64,000 bases of DNA from Lentisphaeria bacterium (GTDB taxonomy: Bacteria; Verrucomicrobiota; Lentisphaeria; Oligosphaerales; Oligosphaeraceae). The DNA is taken from positions 43,705 to 107,704 of the forward strand of contig JAKSPB010000003.1 of the NCBI GenBank assembly GCA_024405215.1, in the 5' to 3' direction. Positions 1 to 7,699 of the stretch are shown in pieces. A program made the position numbers and the translations under genes. The notes below the pieces were generated by a model, which ran no database searches, had not been told where the DNA came from, and was given only the letters and a program-made list of their open reading frames with translations. The first letter of the stretch is position 1. Each line of letters begins with the position of its first letter.

Positions 1-1008
1 GTAATTGAAAGATACGGCACTTTTAACAACATCGCTACCGAGCAACTGGTCGATGGCATTGCTCCTACGCAAACATCGCTGTCCATGGAAAACGCCGGCG
101 ACATGACCCTTAAGAAATTCCTCCTGAATGCCTCGACTGTCCTCAAGTCTTCGCGAAAGAAACTTGAACAACCTGCGAAAGAAGGCAACGAGCAAGCTGA
201 AATGGCAAATGTCGAGCCGCCTTCCTTGGAAGATCTTAGACATCTGGACGAACTTTCAAAGAAATTGCGCAAGACATACTCTTCTCTCACGAGTTTGGCG
301 TTCCTATGGGTGAATGAAGGACTCTTCGGCTCAGGTTTTTCCCATGACGACTTGCATACGGCCAATCTGATGCTCAACGGAGACAAACTTGTCATAATCG
401 ATTATGGCAATTGTATGCAATTGACTTCCGCTGAACGCACAGATGTAATCTCTGCCGTATGTGGCGTGGCTGTCTGCGATGTGGATATCTTCATCAAGGG
501 ATTCCGCAATATGCTTTCACCTGAAAGCGTAGCGCTTTTTGACAGGAATCGCGATGCCATAAAGGAACGTCTGTCAATCATATTCTCCGCGAAGAACAAG
601 GGGCTTGACAAGACCGCACAGCGTCTTGATGTGGCCTTGAAGTTGTTTCAGAAGGACTACAAGATAGAAGTGCCCCCTCAGATTCATAACTTCCTGGAAG
701 GTCAGACCCGTCTGCAGAATGCCATGACCCAGAATCTTCAGTTGATAGAGCAGATCAATGAGCTACGCAACCAGTATGGGACAGCGTTTGGGAATAAAGA
801 GCTTTCTGAAGATGAAAAGACCATTATTGCGAATTCCGCGGAATTGACAGAAGAGCAAAAAGGCGATAAACTTCCAAGCATGATGAAATGCCTGACTGAT
901 GTGGTTAAGAACAACATCAATGCCAAACTGCTGAACGCCATTGGCTTGAAAAATGCCAAGAGCGTCTACAACTCCATCAAGGACGAACTCGTGAAAATAA
1001 AAGGCTGA
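1..1008 (+). CDS. ABC1/UbiB (AarF)-like kinase, 3' part only
   Basis: The frame is open from the first base of the window, so the gene starts upstream and only about 335 C-terminal residues are visible. A kinase-type catalytic loop, HDDLHTAN, lies at about residue 115 of the visible part. It is followed after 12 residues by IDYG, which stands in for the DFG metal-binding motif. This spacing and the HxDxHxxN pattern match the ABC1/UbiB/AarF family of atypical kinases, whose members support quinone or lipid metabolism. After the catalytic core comes a long charged helical C-terminus of about 200 residues without a membrane segment, unlike the two C-terminal TM helices of UbiB. The exact role is unknown. 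The gene is more AT-rich than its neighbours. The N-lobe with the ATP-binding part lies outside the window. Confidence 0.6.
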   Translation, partial: VIERYGTFNNIATEQLVDGIAPTQTSLSMENAGDMTLKKFLLNASTVLKSSRKKLEQPAKEGNEQAEMANVEPPSLEDLRHLDELSKKLRKTYSSLTSLAFLWVNEGLFGSGFSHDDLHTANLMLNGDKLVIIDYGNCMQLTSAERTDVISAVCGVAVCDVDIFIKGFRNMLSPESVALFDRNRDAIKERLSIIFSAKNKGLDKTAQRLDVALKLFQKDYKIEVPPQIHNFLEGQTRLQNAMTQNLQLIEQINELRNQYGTAFGNKELSEDEKTIIANSAELTEEQKGDKLPSMMKCLTDVVKNNINAKLLNAIGLKNAKSVYNSIKDELVKIKG

Positions 1009-1020
1009 TAGCGTTCCCCC

Positions 1021-1069
1021 AGAAGTCATCCCTCTTTGGTGAAATTTACTCAAAAGAGGGGTGGCTTCT
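1021..1069 (+). terminator. Long stem-loop between convergent genes
   Basis: Bases 1021-1037 pair with 1053-1069 in a 17-bp stem that needs only two G-U pairs when read as + strand RNA, with a 15-nt loop. It lies 12 bases after the stop of the kinase-like gene and before the 3' end of the convergent LamG gene. No long T-run follows, so it may act as a 3' end stabiliser or a weak terminator. Confidence 0.55.
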
Positions 1070-1169
1070 GTCTTGGAATTGTCGAACCCGTTCTTCGCGT
1101 GGTCATATGCCCAATGTGTTCGGGGGGAGCCTCGCTGCAAGAGAATATTCCTCTTTTCCCACCGTCTTG

Positions 1170-3905
1170 CTACTTCAGTTTCAGGATATATTCCACCATT
1201 TTTGACCGTGCCTGGTCCAGGTCGGCGTGCAAGGCATCCAGGTTTTTCAGCCAGTCTTCGGCTTCGTCCGCCATGGCGTCCCGTCCTTTCGTCCGTGCAT
1301 CTTGCGCAGCCAGACGGAGCGTGGTTGCGTAGCGGATATCGTCCGCGGCTTCCCTGAGCCCCTCGTAGGCGATGGTATCTATGACGCCGTCGATTGTGGG
1401 ATAGACCAGGTTATGGTCCCTGTAGTCCTTGTGGTCGAAGTCGTCCCAGGGATTTCCGAAGGCTTCGTAGTTGCAATAAGTGCATGAGCCGTCGTAGTTC
1501 TGCTGGTAGAGGAAGAGTCCGTAGTTTCTGCGATAGGCATCTGGATTTTCCACTCCGCCCTGGGGATTTCCATAACTGAAAATCCTCTGTCCCGCGCCAT
1601 GCCAGAGGGCGGCTTCCGCGGCATTGGGGACACGGCAATGGACCAGCAGGTCCAGCATGTCGCCTACCACATTGAAGACACTTCGGGTATCGCAGCTGGA
1701 TGTCAGGATCTTCCCGCCGTATTCGTGGACTTTTTCCCAGATCGTGCGTTCCTTTTTCAGCACATCGTCGAAGGCTTCGTCGATTGCGTAGAAGTAGACA
1801 TCGCGGTGTCCGCAGATTTCTTCTACGGCATCCATCAGTACCATGAAGAGATCGCGATGTCGTTTCAGTGCTTCTTCGGATGTATCCGTCCAGATTCCCA
1901 GATTGCACTCGGGGCCTGAAAGGAAGAGCGGCTTGTTGAGCAATCCCGCTTCCTTGCGCATCCGGAGCGCCTTCTTGAAATCATCTATGTCAGCCGGAGA
2001 CATATACTGATAGAAGAGCGGATTCGTGATGCCGTGTCTTGCCAGATTCCGTAATTCCGCGCGGTATTGGTCCGGCGTGCGTTCGAATGGCGTGATGACG
2101 CCTTTGGATTTGGAGGCCATGGTGGAGACCTGGTAGAGGCTGAAGGTGAAATCGCGCGCAAGATCATAGTTGGTTTTCGGGGCTTCAAGGGCGAATGGCA
2201 ATACGCGCACACGGAGATTCAGGGAACAGATTTCGCCGAGTTCGGAGAGGACGCGCACACGTCCTGTGTAGAGTCCTGCGGGGGTGTCTTCGTCGGCGTG
2301 GACGGTGATGATGAACTGGCGGTTCCGGTCCTGTTCCAACGTGGTGGGGAGGGGCGCCGGCGCATCCTTCACGGGATATTCCTCATTGGGGATGGATATT
2401 TGCCAGCGGCTTTTCGTTTCGCGCACTTCCGGATGGGTGGCGCAGACATAGCGCTGCCCGTAAGGGGTGATGAGTTTCACGTAGTCGCATTGATTCGCTT
2501 GGTCGATCTTGATTAATTCCGGGTCATTGGCCATTAGTTCGGGGACCAGTTTCCGGATGGCAGACGCCTGGCCGACGCCTTCCCAGGCGGTGCCCGCCTG
2601 ATACCAGCAGAGCACATACTTGAAATCCAGGTGGCCGGCGCTGAGGATTTCGCCGTTTTCGCTGGTCAGGTCAGGCATGATGAAGCGTACATTTCCGTAA
2701 GTGCGCAGAGGTTTCAGCACAAAGGAGACGCCTTCGTATTCTCCCGGCGTGAGCATGCACTCCAGCGTGTCGCCCAGTTGCGCCGTGGATAGCCGGCTGT
2801 CGGGAAGAATCGGTGTTCCGCTTGTTGGCGCGACCACATAGCTGAGCGCATGGGCCGCCAGCTTGCCTTCCAGCAAGGCGTCCACTTCAGGGGCTAGCAG
2901 CGGCACGGTCGAGACGATGGAGAGCGGTGCGTATTTTCCCAGGGAGTGAATACGCTTCGCCAGCGAGGAATCGTTCCCTTGGAGTTTCCGGCCCCATTGG
3001 TGGAGTTCTTCCAATGCGGCTGGATAGTCTTTTTGCAGGAATCGCACCTGTTCCAAGGCCTTGGCGAAGTTTTGCCGGGACGCGAAGTCCGCATGGCCCA
3101 GGAGCGACGTGAGCAGTGCCTTTTGCGCCGCCAGGCTGGCCAGCGCCTCTTCGCCGAAGCCCGTGGCGTCCAGAGCATCGCAGGCCAGCATGACGTCTTG
3201 GATCTGCTTGTCCATTGTGCCGCCGATGGCGGTGGGGATCTCTTTGCTCAGCGAGAGCGCCTCCTCGACGGACAGCCCGCGCGGGAAGAGATTGACGCCT
3301 GCGATGGTGCCCTTGAAGGCATTGTAGTTCTCTGCGTCGCTTCCAAGCACCATCGTGCCGTCTTCCAGGCGGATGTCTTGAAAATCATCGCCTGTGGATT
3401 CTGCCAGCAAGTCGCCATTGAAGAAAATCCGGTATGCCTTCTGCGTGGTGGAATAGGTGACGACGACATGGTTCCATTGATTCAAGGCGATTGTGGTCTT
3501 GCCTGTGCCAACGGGGTAGCTCGCGCCGTCCGGCAGGACCATCCTGCCGGACAGATCTAGGGATGGCGTTATGCGCGCCGACCAGCTCCAGTTGCGGGAG
3601 AAGGGCACCGCGCAGTCGCGTTTCCCTTCCGGACCCAGGTCCACCTTGGGCGTTTCTTCCAGATTGAACCAGCAGGAGATGGAGAACTCCCGGCTGTAGT
3701 TGTATTCCGCTGGAAGCGTAACGGTTGCCTGGCAGCCTGTTTCGCCTGTGAAGGCAATGGCTCCGCCCAGGTCACGCGCCCCGTTCTGTAATTCCACTTC
3801 AGGCGAAAGGCCTTCATCGGAGATGAGTTTCAGCGCTCCTTTTGGAAGTGCGAAGAGGGTGAGGGCGCTGAAGAGGAGGAAAACATTGAGAAGTCGCTTA
3901 CGCAT
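1170..3905 (-). CDS. Secreted LamG-domain protein with GH123/DUF4091-like C-terminal domain
   Basis: The protein has 911 residues. A signal peptide (basic MRKR, then a hydrophobic stretch to about residue 20) points to export. Residues about 45-210 look like a LamG/concanavalin-type jelly roll, with runs such as FSISCWFNLEE and NQWNHVVVTYS. A helical linker follows, then a beta-sandwich (about 380-570) and a TIM-barrel-like region. That region contains an Asp-Glu pair (D709-E710 in YFYAIDEA) and the closing motif EGLREAADDIRY at about 848-859. This end matches DUF4091/GH123-type proteins, where a neighbouring Asp-Glu pair serves substrate-assisted cleavage of N-acetylhexosamines. The substrate here is not known. 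The gene stands alone on the minus strand. A role in polysaccharide or glycoprotein degradation is inferred from the domains. Confidence 0.75.
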   Translation of the reverse strand: MRKRLLNVFLLFSALTLFALPKGALKLISDEGLSPEVELQNGARDLGGAIAFTGETGCQATVTLPAEYNYSREFSISCWFNLEETPKVDLGPEGKRDCAVPFSRNWSWSARITPSLDLSGRMVLPDGASYPVGTGKTTIALNQWNHVVVTYSTTQKAYRIFFNGDLLAESTGDDFQDIRLEDGTMVLGSDAENYNAFKGTIAGVNLFPRGLSVEEALSLSKEIPTAIGGTMDKQIQDVMLACDALDATGFGEEALASLAAQKALLTSLLGHADFASRQNFAKALEQVRFLQKDYPAALEELHQWGRKLQGNDSSLAKRIHSLGKYAPLSIVSTVPLLAPEVDALLEGKLAAHALSYVVAPTSGTPILPDSRLSTAQLGDTLECMLTPGEYEGVSFVLKPLRTYGNVRFIMPDLTSENGEILSAGHLDFKYVLCWYQAGTAWEGVGQASAIRKLVPELMANDPELIKIDQANQCDYVKLITPYGQRYVCATHPEVRETKSRWQISIPNEEYPVKDAPAPLPTTLEQDRNRQFIITVHADEDTPAGLYTGRVRVLSELGEICSLNLRVRVLPFALEAPKTNYDLARDFTFSLYQVSTMASKSKGVITPFERTPDQYRAELRNLARHGITNPLFYQYMSPADIDDFKKALRMRKEAGLLNKPLFLSGPECNLGIWTDTSEEALKRHRDLFMVLMDAVEEICGHRDVYFYAIDEAFDDVLKKERTIWEKVHEYGGKILTSSCDTRSVFNVVGDMLDLLVHCRVPNAAEAALWHGAGQRIFSYGNPQGGVENPDAYRRNYGLFLYQQNYDGSCTYCNYEAFGNPWDDFDHKDYRDHNLVYPTIDGVIDTIAYEGLREAADDIRYATTLRLAAQDARTKGRDAMADEAEDWLKNLDALHADLDQARSKMVEYILKLK

Positions 3906-3950
3906 GGGAGGAAGGGAGAGGGGGGATTATGGGGTGATGTCTTTTACTTT

Positions 3951-4071
3951 GGGAATTACATACTTAAGTTGCCTGCTTGTTCTGACGCTGCATTTTCCCG
4001 AGGTTTGCGCCTCGGGCACAGGACAAGTCCGTGTCGTCAATCAATAACGGCAACTTAGGTATATAATTCCC
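3951..4071. repeat. MITE-like palindromic element, family A, copy 1
   Basis: The ends 3951-3973 and 4049-4071 are imperfect inverted repeats of 23 bp (21 of 23 match) beginning gggaatta. The centre holds a smaller hairpin (cccgag/ctcggg, about 3997-4015). There is no coding capacity. A second copy lies at 32961-33073 in the opposite orientation and shares both the ends and much of the core. The element sits between the start of the LamG gene and the end of the antitoxin gene. Confidence 0.75.
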
Positions 4072-4167
4072 TTTACTTTACCACAACTAGTGTGGTGTTT
4101 TTTTAATTCCTTACCTTTTCGCGTCTTTTCTGGTCCTTTTGCCGTAAATGCTTCCTTACATAGTCAT

Positions 4168-4240
4168 ACGACGCGAAGCACTTGGAGCAAAATGCCCCGG
4201 GAGGGCGAAAAGTGACCGAATGGACATTCGCGAAAGGCCC
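4168..4240 (-). repeat. Interspersed element, family C, partial copy
   Basis: Bases 4168-4199 are, as reverse complement, identical over 32 nt to 60142-60173. The similarity continues to about 4240, where cgaaaggccc matches the terminal inverted repeat of the 60 kb element. Only one end is clear here. Together with family A this accounts for most of the 340-bp gap at 3906-4245, and I see no gene in it. Confidence 0.65.
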
Positions 4241-4245
4241 ATGAC

Positions 4246-5343
4246 TTATTTTTGTCCAGAGAAGGTGATTTGAGGAATGAACTTGTTTCCCTGTCGGTAG
4301 TCGAGGAGTCCAAGATGATGCAGTCGCCCGACGGCAATCGCGGCATGAAGGTGTTCCCGTGCGCAAAAGTCCTCCAAGTTCTTTCTGGAATACCGCAGTG
4401 TTCTGAGGCGTCCTTCTGTCTTTGGGGGAATCAGGCAATTTGCGGCAAAGTCATCGGCCTCCTTTTCCTTTTTTTCGTTTCGCTGGCCGTATTCCACGCC
4501 TTCGAGGAAGACGTCGCGTTTGCCGTGGAGGAGGATATGGCCCAATTCATGGAAAAGAGAAAACCAGACGATGTCATATTGCTTGTGGTAATCGGAGACC
4601 TGCACGAGTGGCATGTCTCGAATCCATCGTGTGGCGCCATTTGCCTTGGCGTTGGTCAGGCTTGGAGAAAAGACAAGAATGACTCCCGCCTGGCGGCAAA
4701 GCCCCTGGAGTTCCGGCAGGAAGTTCGTTTTCCCCTGATGGGCGAGTTCGCTCATGGCGGGAAGAACCTCTCTCAGTTTTTCCTGCGAGAAGGGAGGGAT
4801 GTCGTGTTCTTCCAGGGCCTTGCGCTCGCCGTGTCGAAGCCAGGCCGAAAGAGAATAGGGATCCGCGACTCCTGAGAGGGAGAGTCTGAACTCAGCACCA
4901 AGTGCCTGCCGTTGATAATAGACCTCCCAGGCGGAAATCTTTGCCACCCCGAAGAAGGCCAGCAGCCTCTCGATCTTTTCTGTTGTCGTCAGTTTTTCTT
5001 TGGCAGTGATGTATCCTTTTTTCACCATTTCCGTGAAATGGAAATGACTGTACCATTCTGAGGACGCCTTCAACTCCTCCTCCCGCTGGCTGCGTGCGAC
5101 GGATTCATCATATCGTACTTGCATATTCAGCCAGAGATGGGCAGGAATGCCGAGGACCTTCTCAAACAGGATGGCCATCTCCGGGGTGACGGAACTGGTG
5201 CCGTTGAGGACGGCATGAATCGTCGGTTCAGGCTTGCCGCAGCGCACGGCAAATGTCTTGATGGGCATGCTCAGTTCTTCCAGCTTTTCTTCCAGCATCA
5301 ACCCCGGATGAAAAGAACCTGCGATTTTCTGCCTTGTTCTCAT
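4246..5343 (-). CDS. HigA-like antitoxin fused to ImmA/IrrE metallopeptidase domain
   Basis: The protein has 365 residues. The N-terminus (about 15-80) is an XRE/VapI-type helix-turn-helix of the HigA kind, with EKLEELSMPIKTFAVRCG followed by PAHLWLNMQ. The C-terminal half is an ImmA/IrrE-family domain with the zinc-peptidase signature FHELGHILLH at about residue 263. Antitoxins of this build repress their own operon and neutralise the toxin. The peptidase domain may cleave a regulator, but its target is unknown. The start ATG at 5343 has AAGGGG 6 nt upstream and follows the toxin stop by 3 bp, so the two genes are co-translated. The gene is more AT-rich than neighbouring housekeeping genes, which fits horizontal transfer. 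Confidence 0.85.
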   Translation of the reverse strand: MRTRQKIAGSFHPGLMLEEKLEELSMPIKTFAVRCGKPEPTIHAVLNGTSSVTPEMAILFEKVLGIPAHLWLNMQVRYDESVARSQREEELKASSEWYSHFHFTEMVKKGYITAKEKLTTTEKIERLLAFFGVAKISAWEVYYQRQALGAEFRLSLSGVADPYSLSAWLRHGERKALEEHDIPPFSQEKLREVLPAMSELAHQGKTNFLPELQGLCRQAGVILVFSPSLTNAKANGATRWIRDMPLVQVSDYHKQYDIVWFSLFHELGHILLHGKRDVFLEGVEYGQRNEKKEKEADDFAANCLIPPKTEGRLRTLRYSRKNLEDFCAREHLHAAIAVGRLHHLGLLDYRQGNKFIPQITFSGQK

Positions 5344-5346
5344 GAT

Positions 5347-5688
5347 CTACCCCTTTTTATGATAATCAACAATTTCAACGATGATCGCATCCTGAATCAA
5401 AGGCCAGATGAACTTTCCCTGGCTATCTGTGGCGATGGGCCTGGTCTTTGGCGTGACAATGAGCCGTGACGGCTGAACCAGGTCGAATGCCCACTGCCCC
5501 TTGCGGTTCTCCGTCAGTTCATGGAAACGCCCTGGCACATGTCGCAAATCTTCAAAGGAATCCGCGTCAATCAGAGTGCCTACTCGACGCAGAAATTTAT
5601 CTGCTTGCTGCTTCCCCAGTTTCTTTTGTGCGTATCCGTCTATCTCTGCGCATTTCTGTAACTCTTTCGTCTTGTAAATGATTTCCAT
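5347..5688 (-). CDS. HigB/RelE-superfamily toxin
   Basis: This small basic protein of 113 residues has the RelE/HigB fold pattern. Helical residues 8-35 (including AEIDGYAQKKLGKQQADKF) precede a strand region with VPGRFHELTENRKGQWAFDL and an end in IIVEIVDYHKKG. Proteins of this family are mRNA interferases that cut mRNA on the ribosome. It is the first gene of a two-gene operon with the XRE-ImmA antitoxin directly downstream, the HigBA order (toxin first). A candidate promoter lies 42 bases upstream. I assign it by size, pattern and pairing. Toxicity is inferred. Confidence 0.8.
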   Translation of the reverse strand: MEIIYKTKELQKCAEIDGYAQKKLGKQQADKFLRRVGTLIDADSFEDLRHVPGRFHELTENRKGQWAFDLVQPSRLIVTPKTRPIATDSQGKFIWPLIQDAIIVEIVDYHKKG

Positions 5689-5729
5689 CGGTGCCTGTTG
5701 TGTCGAACGATGTCTTGGGTCGTGCTATT

Positions 5730-5757
5730 ACTATATTATCAACTTGTAGAAAGTCAA
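5730..5757 (-). promoter_or_regulatory. Candidate sigma-70-type promoter of the toxin-antitoxin operon
   Basis: On the minus strand TTGACT (5752-5757) is followed after 16 bases by TATAGT (5730-5735). This lies 42 bases before the toxin start. The promoter region would also hold the antitoxin operator, but I cannot single out a clear palindrome. Confidence 0.5.
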
Positions 5758-5830
5758 AGCCGATTTTTTGAAATAATCGCTAGGCCTCAGTTTTTTCTCC
5801 TATTCCTAATCTTCACTTTTGAAAATTCCC

Positions 5831-7549
5831 ATGGCTTGGGAAAGTTTGGTCTTTTCTGACCTTTTGGGCCGTGTCGCGGATTTAGGTGCTATGCTATGGA
5901 ATATGCGGAACCGGATACGACAAATATGGGAGCTCTCTCCAGCTTTCTGCGCCTTTGCGGGGATTTTCTGCGGGACGATGGGGAGGGATCATGGCTGGTC
6001 CGTGCCCGTGCTCATTCTGATGATTGCCTTCTGGGGAATGTTGTTGCGGTGGAGTGGCGCGTCTTGGTGGCGGACGATGATTTTGTCGCTCTTTCTGCCA
6101 CTGGGCTGGCTGCGCTGCGCCTGGACAGGGAATGCCTGCGGGCAGAGTTATCTCCGGCTCTTGTCCCGACCTGCGGCCGGGGTGAAATTCCGCGTGGTGC
6201 TGACGCAGACGCCGATGGGGACGGGACGGCTTGCGCCCTGGGATGCGGGACGGGGAGTCGTCTTGGCGGATTTTCGGGCCATGGAGACGGTTTCCTCTGA
6301 AGGAATGAAGGTGGTTTCCGGATGTGTGGTCTTGCATCCGATGTCTTTGCAGGACAAGGAGCTGTTGCGGGCATGCCCTTTGGGGGGCGTCCTGGAGGGG
6401 AAGGGGAGGCTGCTGCCGGTTCCGCCGCCGGACGATCCGGTCAGCGGCTTTTACGGCGAGTATCTTCTGGCGCATGGCGTCTTTCGCGAATTGGAGTTGG
6501 AGGAGTTCCATGCGGCAGGGGAGGAATCCGGGGGGATATGGCGCTGGAGGAAAGGCGTTCGCCGGACGCGCGAGTGGCTGGGAGAACGCCTGACGCGTGG
6601 CTGCAAGGATGTCGCAGACGCACAGCTTCTGCTGGCGTTGGGATTGGGATTGGGGGAGTTCGTTCCCACGGAGATGCGACAGCGCCAGGTAGATGCGGGG
6701 ACAGTCCATGTCTTCGCCATTTCCGGAATGCACGTGGGGATGGTGGCACTGCTTTTCATGCTGCTTTTGCGATGGAGCGGATTGTCGTTGCAGTGGCAGT
6801 GGGGCTTGACGGCGGTACTTGATGCATTATATGTAATCTTGACAGGGGGGGGCGCCTCGGGGCTCCGTGCTCTGCTGATGGCGCTCTTGGTTCTCTATGC
6901 GCATTTTCGATGGCGGGCGCCAGTCTGGCTCAATACCCTCGGCTTGGCCGGATCGGCTGCCTTGCTGGACAATTCCTTCTGCATCAAGAATCTGGGATTT
7001 GTCTATTCCTATGTCATTGTCGCCATCCTGCTGATGCTTGCGCCAATGACGCGGCGTGTCGGGGCGATTCTGGCGGAGAAGCATGCCTGGCTGCCACGGG
7101 AATTGCGTCCTCGACGCCGGACGGCCATGATGACCTGGCTCTGCAATGGACTGTTGGTAAGTTTCTTCGCCTGGCTGGGCAGCACGGGCATTTCCTTGCA
7201 GATCAACCATCAACTGAATCTTGTCGCGCCATTGGTCAATCTTCCTTTGGGAATCATGGTCTATGTGACGCTGCTGCTGTGTCCCTTGAGAGTGTTGCTG
7301 GGAGTCTGCCTGCCTTTTGCCGATGGGCTGTGGAGCGGTGTCCTGGCCGCGTCCATGCGGGCGACCTCTTTTCTGGCGTCGTGTAGTGCCGAGGGCCATG
7401 CTAGTCTGCCTGTGGCCCAGATTCACTATTGGCAGAGCGTTCTTTTTTATCTTCTCCTGGCACTTCTGTTGCTGGTGTTGTCTGACGGGGCCAACGGGGC
7501 CGAAGAAGAATTTTCACGAAAAAACTCCTTCCCGCAAAAAATTCTGTAA
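5831..7549 (+). CDS. ComEC/Rec2-family membrane protein without the metallo-beta-lactamase domain
   Basis: This polytopic membrane protein has about 572 residues. The N-terminal TM segments and soluble part resemble the DUF4131 region. The competence-domain signature FAISGMHVG occurs near residue 295, followed by many TM helices. ComEC forms the inner-membrane channel for DNA uptake in transformation. Canonical ComEC proteins are about 700-800 residues and end in a metallo-beta-lactamase-like nuclease domain. Here the protein stops soon after the last TM helix, so that domain is absent. The start is uncertain: ATG at 5831 is chosen, while TTG 5819, ATG 5891 or ATG 5903 are possible and none has a strong ribosome site. 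The pilus motor genes follow 150 bp downstream, which fits a pilus-driven uptake role. Confidence 0.8.
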   Translation: MAWESLVFSDLLGRVADLGAMLWNMRNRIRQIWELSPAFCAFAGIFCGTMGRDHGWSVPVLILMIAFWGMLLRWSGASWWRTMILSLFLPLGWLRCAWTGNACGQSYLRLLSRPAAGVKFRVVLTQTPMGTGRLAPWDAGRGVVLADFRAMETVSSEGMKVVSGCVVLHPMSLQDKELLRACPLGGVLEGKGRLLPVPPPDDPVSGFYGEYLLAHGVFRELELEEFHAAGEESGGIWRWRKGVRRTREWLGERLTRGCKDVADAQLLLALGLGLGEFVPTEMRQRQVDAGTVHVFAISGMHVGMVALLFMLLLRWSGLSLQWQWGLTAVLDALYVILTGGGASGLRALLMALLVLYAHFRWRAPVWLNTLGLAGSAALLDNSFCIKNLGFVYSYVIVAILLMLAPMTRRVGAILAEKHAWLPRELRPRRRTAMMTWLCNGLLVSFFAWLGSTGISLQINHQLNLVAPLVNLPLGIMVYVTLLLCPLRVLLGVCLPFADGLWSGVLAASMRATSFLASCSAEGHASLPVAQIHYWQSVLFYLLLALLLLVLSDGANGAEEEFSRKNSFPQKIL

Positions 7550-7699
7550 AAAAAGCGTTTTCCAAAAGATTTTTGGGCTATATTAGCCTCTTGTCTAGCC
7601 ATTTCCAAACGGAGATTTTATCAAGATTTTTTCTAATTCGCTCTTGGCGAATACTTTACGGTATTTTGTCGTTGGGCATTCTCATTCGGAGAACGAAAC

